DNA of 64,000 nucleotides. Origin: Novosphingobium sp. G106 (GTDB lineage Bacteria; Pseudomonadota; Alphaproteobacteria; Sphingomonadales; Sphingomonadaceae). Made by a program: the position numbers and the translations under genes. Positions within the stretch are counted from its first letter, which is position 1. Each line of letters opens with the position of its first letter. This document shows, one piece after another, positions 25,100 to 32,057 of the stretch. Location: NCBI RefSeq assembly GCF_019075875.1, contig NZ_JAHOOZ010000001.1, positions 2,542,001 to 2,606,000 on the forward strand, in the 5' to 3' direction. The notes under the pieces are model-generated. The model did not search any database, was not told where the DNA came from, and saw only the letters and a list, made by a program, of their open reading frames with translations.

Positions 25100-25761
25100 T
25101 TATGCCATTTCACTTGTTATTGGTTTCGTTCGGTTCGCTACTGCTTGCTGCCTAGCCAGCTTGGTCTGAGGCCTACGCATCGCCGCGCCAGCAAAGCCGA
25201 TGCCCAGAATCATCAGGCCCCATGTAGCGGGCTCGGGAACATAGCCCGCGATTTGGGCATGGCCCTCAAGATTTAGGACGTTGAAATCGTACTTGAAGTC
25301 CTTCCCGCTAAGATCGTGATAGGTGAACTTCATGTTACCGCTAAGCGCAACAACGTAGTCATTGTAAATCGAGCCCAGAAGATCGAATTGATCGAAGGAA
25401 CCGTCCAATCCGCAACGTAGCCGAGGATGTGAATATTATTGTCAGAACCCCTGGTCACGAGATCGTCGTAGGTAAGCCCGCGGGTGTTGAATCCCTGAAG
25501 AAACGGGTTCGAAGCGTCGGGAATTGAAAAGCTAACGGTGACAAGACCGAGTTGAGGTTGGACATCCATGGTCGTGTTGATCCTGAACGTCACGTTCAGG
25601 CCGGCCAGGTCCAGGACTTCGGGCGACGTGTTAAAGTCAATCACCGACGCGGTTCCCGATGCGATGGTCCCGATGAAAACCCCCGATTTCAAGTCAAGTG
25701 CCGCCTGCGCCGGCATCGCCCATAGCGCGGCAATCGCCGCCATTAACCAACCGAATCGCAT
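25100..25761 (-). pseudogene. PEP-CTERM sorting-domain protein, one frameshift
   Basis: ATG 25761, preceded by GGAG, starts a signal peptide (RFGWLMAAIAALWAMPAQAA). The mature part is beta-rich (LDLAGLNVTFRINTTMDVQP). Near 25405 the frame shifts and continues to the anchor YVPEPATWGLMILGIGFAGA followed by AMRRPQ: the PEP motif, a membrane helix and an arginine cluster, as in sphingomonad PEP-CTERM proteins. Such proteins are exported, processed by an exosortase and linked to exopolysaccharide. No exosortase is in this window. One base change would give a protein of about 215 residues. Confidence 0.75.
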
Positions 25762-26577
25762 GATATTTCTCCGCAAAGCTACCTTGAGGCTGTGCCGGTT
25801 ACTGTGATGAGTCGAATCATTTGCGGGCATAGATCCGTATTGGACGAAGCTAATCAGTCACTTCCTTGATGCTTGGAAAGCCACACCGAGGAATCCCTGA
25901 GGTTTGATTTCGATAGGGGCGACGCACCGCGAGATTATCGCGCACCATCGATTGGAAGGGTCATCAGAGCGATAAAACCGCTTCGACGTGCGCTCCTAGG
26001 TTGGCTGCCGACACGGTACGCAATCGGGAAACCGCGCGCCACGCTGACGGTGATGTCGGCAACCACGAGGGCCGCTGAGAGCGCAGTTCGTTTAGAAACT
26101 CGACTCTCAGCTTTGGCGTGCGACCGCGCGGGCAAGCCTGCGCCCGATTTCAGCCCTTCGCAGCAAATTCAGGGTGTTCGTCCATGTGCATCGACCGGAC
26201 CAACGAGTGCTGCAGCGTGGTCCAATAGGCATCGTCACCAGTTGAAGCTTTCCGCGATCCGTCTTCGACTGCCGCTTGCGCACGGCTTAATTTGCCTTTG
26301 GCCAAGTCACCTCTCCCATTCAGCTCTGTTCACAATTATACGGTTCAGCCGGGCTATTGTTCCTGCGGTATTGAAGACAAGCGCACCTACCTTGAGAATG
26401 CCCCGGCGAGATCGCCGCACCTCGCCAGGGGCACCGTATGCCAGCGAGAATCGCCTTCAGACTGGCGCGACAAAATTAGCAGACATTATTCCGACTCGGA
26501 CATTGGGAAATCCGAATGCACGGACCGCTTCTCGCTGCCGTAGCGGATCGTCGGCGACGGAGCGGGGCGCTGGCCCA
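25762..26577. other. gene-free region
   Basis: A long plus-strand frame crosses it, but its composition (Ser/Arg/Pro-rich, no domain) looks non-coding. The only structured element is the palindrome at 26006-26061. Confidence 0.45.
26006..26061. repeat. REP-like palindrome with conserved core
   Basis: TGCCGACA and TGTCGGCA pair perfectly. The interior repeats CGGTACGCAATCGGGAAACC and CGCGCGCCA exactly as at 24817-24867, while the stem bases differ yet still pair. Confidence 0.6.
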
Positions 26578-26727
26578 TCATCTGAAGCGCCGCAGCTCCT
26601 GCTTCCACTCCCGCTCGTCCGGCATCGGCAGGATGGCAGTAGGCACTCCGCGCGAATACTCGGTCAATGCTGTCCGAGCGCCGCACTCGGCGCAATGAAG
26701 CCTCTTTCGCAGCTCGCAAAATCGCAT
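26578..26727 (-). pseudogene. C-terminal fragment of a small zinc-ribbon-like protein
   Basis: The frame MRFCELRKRLHCAECGARTA, then PTAILPMPDEREWKQELRRF, looks coding and has a CxxC pair typical of a small zinc-binding end. It lacks a proper start and ribosome site, and its upstream side abuts the SRAP relic in antisense. It is probably the remaining end of a disrupted gene. Confidence 0.35.
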
Positions 26728-26741
26728 GTCCAATCGCCGGC

Positions 26742-27165
26742 GCCGCCATGCTTCCCAAAGGCCAAGGTCAACAACGCGCGCGACGACAAGCTGCTGACCT
26801 CGTTCTGGAAAGACAGTTTCACCAAGCGCCGCTGCATTATCCCGGTCACTCAATGGGCCGAGGCAGAGGGTGAGAAGGGCAAGATGACCAAGACCTGGTA
26901 TTCGCTCCACGGTGTCGATCTCTTCGCCGATGCAGGCGTGTGGCGAAACACGGTCGAACGGGGCGACGCCTATTCCATGGTCGACGGCTGCGTACAGATG
27001 TCAGATGTGCATGACCGGATGCCGGTCATCCTTCGGCCTGAACATTACGATCAGTGAATGCGGGGCTCATTAGACGAAGCGATGTCGTTGGTGCAGACCT
27101 GCGACGACACGCTTGTCGTAGATCGGACACCTGAGCTTTGGTTCAAATCCAAGAAGGTCGAGACC
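26742..27165 (+). pseudogene. SOS response-associated (SRAP/YedK-HMCES) protein, truncated with an in-frame stop
   Basis: PKAKVNNARDDKLLTSFWKD, SFTKRRCIIPVTQWAEAEGE, VDLFADAGVWR and SDVHDRMPVILRPEHYD are characteristic SRAP segments. The catalytic N-terminal Cys region is missing. TGA at 27055-27057 falls exactly where relatives have Trp (DQW), and the frame then continues through SLDEAMSLVQTCDDTLVVDR. SRAP proteins form a DNA-protein crosslink at abasic sites. This copy cannot work as written. Confidence 0.75.
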
Positions 27166-27203
27166 GATGGGCGGATGCTCTCAGCATCCGTGCCGAATGA
27201 ATA

Positions 27204-27401
27204 TCAGTTCGGCGTGCAAACATGTTCCGCAGCGATGGTTACGCGGTAGTTGACCCCGCCCATCGTCACCACGCACTCGGCACTGGCTTTGTCGATCTCA
27301 AGATCGATCTCGGAGCCTGGATCGCAGAGCGGCACCAAAGCCACCGCGAACGCCTCGCCGTATTCGTCGGGATCGAACGGGTTTTCGAGTAGCGGTGGCA
27401 T
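27204..27401 (-). CDS. hypothetical protein, 65 aa
   Basis: MPPLLENPFDPDEYGEAFAV is followed by ALVPLCDPGSEIDLEIDKAS and CVVTMGGVNYRVTIA. The protein is acidic and beta-rich with no membrane segment. I place the start at ATG 27401, with GAGGTGA about 11 bases upstream; a GTG at 27416 is an alternative. It heads a set of small minus-strand genes up to 27.8 kb. The family is unknown. Confidence 0.55.
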   Translation of the reverse strand: MPPLLENPFDPDEYGEAFAVALVPLCDPGSEIDLEIDKASAECVVTMGGVNYRVTIAAEHVCTPN

Positions 27402-27460
27402 GTTATGCGCGCTCACCTCATCGGCTAGGCCGATTGCTGCCCTTCGTCCTGACCCTCCTG

Positions 27461-27544
27461 CTATTTGGGCACGTTGGGGTTTTTCGGTTCCGTATCGTGC
27501 TCGGCGGGCTTTGGCCTTGCGCCAGCTTCCTTATCGTCGACCAT
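27461..27544 (-). CDS. very small hypothetical protein, 27 aa
   Basis: The short frame (MVDDKEAGARPKPAEHDTEP, then KNPNVPK) is preceded by AAGGAG at a 7-base distance, a near-ideal ribosome site, so I consider it expressed. It is hydrophilic and Pro-rich, probably disordered. It lies between two other small minus-strand genes. Confidence 0.5.
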   Translation of the reverse strand: MVDDKEAGARPKPAEHDTEPKNPNVPK

Positions 27545-27599
27545 CGCCAGTCTCCTTGACGGTGAAAGCGCGCAGGAAGCGCTGTTGTTCCTGAGCCAG

Positions 27600-27782
27600 T
27601 TAGCCGGATTGCTCGCAAACGTCGCCGTCGGCATCCGGCACGCCCAGTACATCGAGCACGCGATTGAACGCTTCGAGCAGCTCAGCACGGTCGTTGATCG
27701 GCCAGTCTATGCAGGCCTGATCCATCGCCTGGTAGATCGTCTTTTCGTCGGCGCTCCGGAGTTTCTGTTCAAGAGTCGTCAT
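27600..27782 (-). CDS. hypothetical protein, 60 aa (paralog fragment at 29941)
   Basis: MTTLEQKLRSADEKTIYQAM, DQACIDWPINDRAELLEAFN and RVLDVLGVPDAD form a small helical protein. AAAGG lies 7 bases before ATG 27782. The N-terminal LRSADEKTIYQAMDQAC matches the truncated product at 29941-30009, showing a family of at least two in this window. No known domain. Confidence 0.6.
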   Translation of the reverse strand: MTTLEQKLRSADEKTIYQAMDQACIDWPINDRAELLEAFNRVLDVLGVPDADGDVCEQSG

Positions 27783-27915
27783 CTGGCGGCCTTTGCGCAA
27801 GCGGAACCAGGTGACTGCCACCGGCATCGCCAAGTTTGGATTTATGAGAGCCGGCGACAGTCGTTCATATTAAGCCTGGAAAGTCTTAAGGGTTTCGCGG
27901 CTTAGGTAAAATTCC

Positions 27916-28320
27916 TCATTCGTCGATGGGGCGCACCGGGTTCGCTGCGGCATCGTTCAACAGCGTCGAGATGGCGACGAGAAGCTGGCTATTGGCGAAG
28001 GGCTTCTGCAGCATAATGCTGTTTGGGACTCCCTGTATCGGCCAATCGGCAGCGCTGTCCGCTGTCGAGTACACGATCGGGAAGTAAGGGTTGAGCTCCC
28101 TGGCCCGGCGAGCCACCTCCCACCCGTCAAGCCCGGAACCGAGCCTGACGTCGGTTATCAAGCCGGCCAGATTATCGAGCTGATTCTCCAGCTCGCGTAT
28201 TGCATCTTCGCCCGTCGCGGCCGTGACGATGGTGAAGCCGCCGTCTGTAAGAGCGTCTTCAAGGCACAATCTGATGACGGCCTCGTCCTCAACGAGAAGC
28301 AGTTTGATGCTGGGCGTCAT
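27916..28320 (-). CDS. single-domain response regulator
   Basis: The 134-residue receiver shows KLLLVEDEAVIRLCLEDALT (acidic pocket), LITDVRLGSGLDGWEVARRA (phospho-acceptor Asp), PIVYSTADSAADWP and MLQKPFANSQLLVAI (Lys-Pro). It has no output domain. It resembles receivers that pair with HWE or HisKA_2 kinases in alphaproteobacteria, such as the one at 15017-16111, but no kinase adjoins it. ATG 28320 follows GGAG at 8 bases. It is distinct from the receiver at 20572. Confidence 0.87.
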   Translation of the reverse strand: MTPSIKLLLVEDEAVIRLCLEDALTDGGFTIVTAATGEDAIRELENQLDNLAGLITDVRLGSGLDGWEVARRARELNPYFPIVYSTADSAADWPIQGVPNSIMLQKPFANSQLLVAISTLLNDAAANPVRPIDE

Positions 28321-28508
28321 AGGACCGCTCCTAGCAGCAGAGGGGTGCGCGTCTTCCGCTGCTCGCCGCCTCAAACGTCAGGAAAGAAGAAGGGTTGCTG
28401 CAGAGGGATTGGTTCTTCCCAATGCGGACGCAGCGCGAGCCTCCAGCGACCTTTCCGTTGCATTGCCGGCCGACTTCCTGTCAACATCCCCAAAAACAAG
28501 GGAAGACC

Positions 28509-28772
28509 ATGCCCTGGGTCGATGAGTTGATAGGTTCATGCCGGCAAGAGCGCGCCAATTGCTTTGAACAGATTGCACGGTTTGAAGCAGGCGAGGACAA
28601 ATTGTATCACAAAGGATTGGATGAAAGTGTATTGGCGATAGAACGTTTACGAAAATCTCTCGTCGCGTTCGACCGGATCATTGCGTTGGTCGCCACTGCA
28701 TTACTCTCGAACCACTTACTTAAATCCGATATATTCTCGGATAATTCATTAGAAGGTGAATCGGAACTTTAA
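28509..28772 (+). CDS. hypothetical protein, 87 aa
   Basis: MPWVDELIGSCRQERANCFE, then QIARFEAGEDKLYHKGLDES and AIERLRKSLVAFDRIIALVA make a helical protein with a moderately hydrophobic C-terminal helix. GGGAAG precedes the ATG. Codon use becomes AT-richer toward the 3' end (CATTACTCTCGAACC), suggesting foreign origin or relaxed selection. A hairpin with a U-run follows at 28945-28978. Function is unknown. Confidence 0.6.
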   Translation: MPWVDELIGSCRQERANCFEQIARFEAGEDKLYHKGLDESVLAIERLRKSLVAFDRIIALVATALLSNHLLKSDIFSDNSLEGESEL

Positions 28773-28944
28773 TATGACGCAGCCGGGCCAATGATTTTCC
28801 GCAGCTCGGACGTTCGAATCTTTCCGCACCCTAGTACTGTCTCTCGATTTCGATCTCAATTCACCGCATGGGGACTTACAATCTTTCTATTGTGCGGCGA
28901 TATAAGCTCGTCGGCGGATTGATACCCCGGTTGGCTACGAGAAG

Positions 28945-28978
28945 GCGTCCCTGTGCACCCGCGGGGGGCGTCTTTTTC
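28945..28978 (+). terminator. probable rho-independent terminator
   Basis: GCGTCCC pairs with GGGGGCG through one G-U, and CTTTTT follows. It lies about 170 bases after the 87-residue gene. Confidence 0.45.
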
Positions 28979-28986
28979 CTCCACGC

Positions 28987-29205
28987 TCATTCAGAGTAGC
29001 TCGCGCGGGCACCGGACGATCCCTTCACGGGCCGCCGGCTCTCCGCGCAGGGTGTCGAGATAAAATATTCCTTGCGGCTTGGCAGGTCGTCGAACGGCGG
29101 CAGGATGTGTTTTGCCTCGTACTCACCCCGCGGCATCGGATAGGAGGCTCTGCCGTCGTAATCGACCTGCGCGAACCCTTCGTCCTGGAACGTGCCTCGC
29201 ACCAT
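28987..29205 (-). CDS. hypothetical protein, 72 aa
   Basis: MVRGTFQDEGFAQVDYDGRA, then SYPMPRGEYEAKHILPPFDD and LPSRKEYF form a short protein with an aromatic and acidic composition and no membrane helix. I have the impression of similar short proteins in sphingomonads but cannot name a family. The ribosome site is weak and another frame overlaps the start. Confidence 0.5.
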   Translation of the reverse strand: MVRGTFQDEGFAQVDYDGRASYPMPRGEYEAKHILPPFDDLPSRKEYFISTPCAESRRPVKGSSGARASYSE

Positions 29206-29422
29206 AAAGCCACCATGCTCTCGCTAGAGATTTTTAAGCTCCGGCGTGAGTGGCATCAAATTGGCTTTTCCCATTGACCATCGACGGGCACCCAGGAAGT
29301 GTGCAGATCAGAAGGAAATTGGGGTAGCTGCCGCCCGGTCCGGCTGTGAACGGAAGAGCGACAACCGGGGCGGATTTAGCACAAGACTAACGCTTGTCAC
29401 CTCCGAACTGGATCGCTGGTTC

Positions 29423-29629
29423 TCAGGGTTGTGCAGCTTCGCGCGCGATCGACACGACCTCGTCCGTAATGGTCTCCGCAACGTGGCGAATTGCGGCCGT
29501 CGCCTTGTCACCGAGATACAGGGCAGCACAGGCGAAGCAGCCGAATGTCAGCGCGAGGACGAGCGCGTATTCGGCCACCATTGCACCGCGGGTATCACTC
29601 AGAAAACGCAGGAACATCGCAGTCAGCAT
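29423..29629 (-). CDS. Flp/Fap-type pilin (type IVb)
   Basis: The 68-residue protein MLTAMFLRFLSDTRGAMVAE continues YALVLALTFGCFACAALYLG. The short basic leader, the Gly before the cleavage point, the Glu a few residues later and the hydrophobic helix are the class III pilin signature. Such pilins build tad pili for attachment. No tad assembly genes are in this window, so it is an orphan copy. GAGG lies 6 bases before ATG 29629. Confidence 0.75.
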   Translation of the reverse strand: MLTAMFLRFLSDTRGAMVAEYALVLALTFGCFACAALYLGDKATAAIRHVAETITDEVVSIAREAAQP

Positions 29630-29940
29630 TGCGACCTCGGTCCGATGCTATGAAAACGGTTAGGCGAGCCTACCGTTCCATCAGCAAAACGGCTGGCAAG
29701 CGCGATTGCGCCGAGCAGTGTCAGCACAAAGACCGCCATTACGGCGGCAATCGGCTACGGAAAAGTCCCCGCGGGGCGAGCGGGGTTAGGTGTGGGTGCG
29801 ATTATGGTTTTGGCCGACGATCCGTCCAGCAGCGGGATGCTTCCTCGAATTTGCGACCCGAGGGCTCACCAACGCATTGACGGCGACAGTAGCCACGCGC
29901 CGCAGTTCATTGGAAAAATGTAATCATTCGCCTGGCAGGC
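29630..29940. other. gene-free stretch
   Basis: No gene is supported. It includes short hairpins such as ACCGCC-ATTA-CGGCGG-type pairing near 29731 and CCCCGCGGGG near 29766. Confidence 0.35.
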
Positions 29941-30009
29941 CTAGTCCAGCGATTGGTAGATGGTCTCTTCGTCGGCACAGCACAGCTTCGCGACCAGATC
30001 GTCCGCCAT
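29941..30009 (-). pseudogene. truncated paralog of the 60-aa protein at 27600
   Basis: The frame reads MADDLVAKLCCADEETIYQS LD and then TAG at 29941-29943. It mirrors the start of the protein at 27600-27782, and similarity weakly resumes after the stop. It begins 9 bases after the stop of the small membrane gene at 30019, so it once formed a unit with it. Confidence 0.5.
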
Positions 30010-30018
30010 CATTCAGTC

Positions 30019-30156
30019 CTACCGTTTGTAAGGATGCAGAATACGAGCCCGCGCCTCGCGGAGCCGAAGCTGGCCGTCTGAGTGATACGAGCGGGCTGAA
30101 AAGAGAAGGCCGGAAAGCAGGATGAACACCGTGAGCAGGGCAAGGGTGACGTGCAT
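30019..30156 (-). CDS. small membrane protein, 45 aa
   Basis: MHVTLALLTVFILLSGLLFS is followed by ARSYHSDGQLRLREARARIL: one N-terminal hydrophobic helix with a basic tail. The palindrome at 30178-30218 lies directly upstream. The ribosome site is not strong. Function is unknown. Confidence 0.5.
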   Translation of the reverse strand: MHVTLALLTVFILLSGLLFSARSYHSDGQLRLREARARILHPYKR

Positions 30157-30177
30157 TTGATATTCCAAGTCCAAAAA

Positions 30178-30218
30178 CTGCCGCCGACCAAAAGGTGGCT
30201 CCGATCCGACGGCGGCAG
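30178..30218. repeat. REP-like palindrome
   Basis: CTGCCGCCG and CGGCGGCAG form a perfect 9-bp stem around GGTGGCTCCGATCCGA. Confidence 0.5.
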
Positions 30219-30259
30219 CCTGTCCCCCAAGCGAACGGCGACCCGAAAGGTTGCCGATC

Positions 30260-30435
30260 AATCAGCCAAATGGTCCGACCAGGATCGGGCGAGGCCGAAC
30301 CTCGGGTGGAATTGCGACTCCTCCGAGAAATTTTAGTCGCGGCACATCTTTGTCGCGTTTCTACAAGTCTGGTCGGTTAGCTAACGATAGCTATCCCGGC
30401 GCGACCCGATGGCTCTGAAAAGAGTCACCACTTGA
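30260..30435 (+). other. gene-free stretch leading into a strong terminator, possible small RNA
   Basis: There is no reading frame of note, yet the plus strand ends in an excellent terminator at 30436-30460. Short inverted segments (TAGCTAACGATAGCTA) are present. An untranslated RNA of 100-200 bases is possible. Confidence 0.35.
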
Positions 30436-30460
30436 GGCGGCCTTCGGGCCGCCCTTTTTT
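30436..30460 (+). terminator. rho-independent terminator
   Basis: GGCGGCC-TTCG-GGCCGCC is followed by CTTTTTT, a textbook structure with a UUCG loop. Confidence 0.85.
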
Positions 30461-30615
30461 GCGTGCCACGCCGGGCATCCTGCATCGAAAGACTGTCCAG
30501 AGTCCCGCCGAAGCAGTGACACAGCTTCATTCGTCGATGCGGGCCAGGCGCAGAACACGACTCGGCAACCAACTTCGGAAACCGGATTTCGACCTTTGGT
30601 TTCCAGAGTGCGTCC

Positions 30616-30984
30616 ATGGGACTGGATGCCGACAGTGATGTTGGTCGGAGGTTCGAAGAACGAGCCCGGAAGGTAATGACCGCGGACCTTGTCACGCTTG
30701 ACAGCGTGCAGCGGATCTATGTCGAAAGCCTTTCGACACTGGGCGCGGGATTGCTGGTCGAGGATCTTCCGGCAGTCGGAAGTGAAGTAGTGCTGGCTTG
30801 GCCAGCTTATGACATGGCTGGCACAGTCGCGTGGGCTGCGGACCACCGTTGCGGCGTCACTTTTTCTCGCATCATCCCGCTAACGATCGTTGAAGAGATT
30901 ATTCGCACGAGCGGTGGACGCAATTCGCAAAAGCTTGCGCACTTGCGCGCGCGTGGATCGTTCTCGAAGCTCGGCAAGATCTAG
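30616..30984 (+). CDS. PilZ-domain-like protein, 122 aa
   Basis: The N-terminal RRFEERARKVMTADLVTLDS, followed by LSTLGAGLLVEDLPAVGSEV and MAGTVAWAADHRCGVTFSRI, matches the beta-barrel of PilZ-type proteins. The basic N-terminal motif is only partly conserved (no clean RxxxR then NxSxxG), so binding of cyclic di-GMP is uncertain. The C-terminal 25 residues are basic. ATG 30616 lacks a strong ribosome site; a shorter start cannot be excluded. Confidence 0.6.
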   Translation: MGLDADSDVGRRFEERARKVMTADLVTLDSVQRIYVESLSTLGAGLLVEDLPAVGSEVVLAWPAYDMAGTVAWAADHRCGVTFSRIIPLTIVEEIIRTSGGRNSQKLAHLRARGSFSKLGKI

Positions 30985-31124
30985 TTGCCTCAGCTCAAGG
31001 GGCTTTTGTCTGAGCAGCAACCATTCCCGCTGCCGCGCGCTAATGCATCCGACTGCCGTCGTTGCTCCGTGACTGTCACGTTGCGATCCCTCTCCCCTGA
31101 GTGAGCAGCGGCGGCGGTCACTCC

Positions 31125-31343
31125 ATGAGCGTACCTGGCGGAAAGCATGGAGGTTCCAATATAGATCTACCAGTTTCAGACGAAGGCGTGCTTGCCGAGC
31201 TTTACGCCTGCCGGCGCGAGTACACCGAGAAGCTGCATACGGCTGAGTCTCGCGGCAATATGCAAGCGACGCACAAGCTCCACATTCGCTTGAGAGAGAT
31301 CAAATCCCTAATTCTGGAAAGGGGATGTAATCTGGATGGCTAA
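31125..31343 (+). CDS. hypothetical protein, 72 aa
   Basis: MSVPGGKHGGSNIDLPVSDE is followed by VLAELYACRREYTEKLHTAE and LHIRLREIKSLILERGCN. After a Gly-rich leader it is helical. A GTG at 31101 is an alternative start. A terminator lies downstream at 31528-31552. No recognised family. Confidence 0.5.
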   Translation: MSVPGGKHGGSNIDLPVSDEGVLAELYACRREYTEKLHTAESRGNMQATHKLHIRLREIKSLILERGCNLDG

Positions 31344-31527
31344 AGGTCTAGGCCGAGAGAAGCGCCCCGCCGACGCCATCATCCTTGCTGTACATAATAC
31401 CTAGGACGTCGGCCCGCAGAATATTTTCGGCAGGCGGGATATTTCCCAGGCTTCAGCAGTTTGACCAACGACGCGCCAACCCACACCCCCGCTGGCGCGG
31501 AAACCAAAAGCGCTTCATATTCCCTGA

Positions 31528-31552
31528 CCCTCGCCTCGGCGGGGGTTTTTTT
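31528..31552 (+). terminator. rho-independent terminator
   Basis: CCCTCGC-CTCG-GCGGGGG (one G-U) followed by seven T. The preceding CTTCATATTCCCTGACC loosely resembles the module copies at 19465 and 56565. Confidence 0.8.
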
Positions 31553-31590
31553 ATTGGGATTGCTATGGCAACGCGCCCGGGATTTTCAGT

Positions 31591-31773
31591 CTAACCGCTC
31601 TTTCTCTGGCCTATAAGGGCGACGAGTTGTTTGCGGATCGTTACGCCAGCCAAATGCTCTGTGATGTTGGCATAGCGCTCTCTTCTGAGCTGGGCGCGTA
31701 TCTCCTGCACGTCCACACACGTGCCATGTCGAGCAAGCTCAATTGCCCGTTCGATGGTGCTCTTTTCGGGCAG
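31591..31773 (-). CDS. hypothetical protein, 60 aa, probable CTG or TTG start
   Basis: PEKSTIERAIELARHGTCVD is followed by VQEIRAQLRRERYANITEHL and AGVTIRKQLVALIGQ: a compact helical protein with good coding composition. The expected start (before Pro-Glu-Lys) is CTG at 31773, with AAGGAA about 8 bases upstream. The nearest alternative is a TTG eight codons earlier. No ATG or GTG suits it, so either a rare start codon or a mutated start is implied. Confidence 0.5.
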   Translation of the reverse strand: MPEKSTIERAIELARHGTCVDVQEIRAQLRRERYANITEHLAGVTIRKQLVALIGQRKSG

Positions 31774-32057
31774 TCGGGATTTCCTTCGTCGCAACGACTG
31801 CCGCCGCCGACACGGAGCATCAGGGAAACCGTGGCAACGACCACAGCAAATTAGTAATCGCAGAAACGCCGGATTGGTTGCGCAGAGGTACGGGCCGAGC
31901 ACTGCCTGCCCCCTGGTCGCAGGCCCGGCCCTATCGTGCTCTGGGGTCCGACCGAGTGCACGACCCATCGTCCCTAGCAATTTTCGCTAAAGATTTCTGT
32001 GCAGAACCAAACACAGCCTGAGCGATATTAACGATCCGCCCAGCAAGGACGCCGCAC
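31774..32057. other. gene-free stretch
   Basis: It contains GCCGACACGG...AGGGAAACCG (31806-31833), which resembles the conserved core of the palindromes at 24817 and 26006 but lacks the flanking stem. Confidence 0.35.

Noticed and set aside
25873..26741. The first 290 codons of a long plus-strand frame before the SRAP relic
   Set aside because: The composition is non-protein-like, it crosses a palindromic repeat, and only the last part matches a family.
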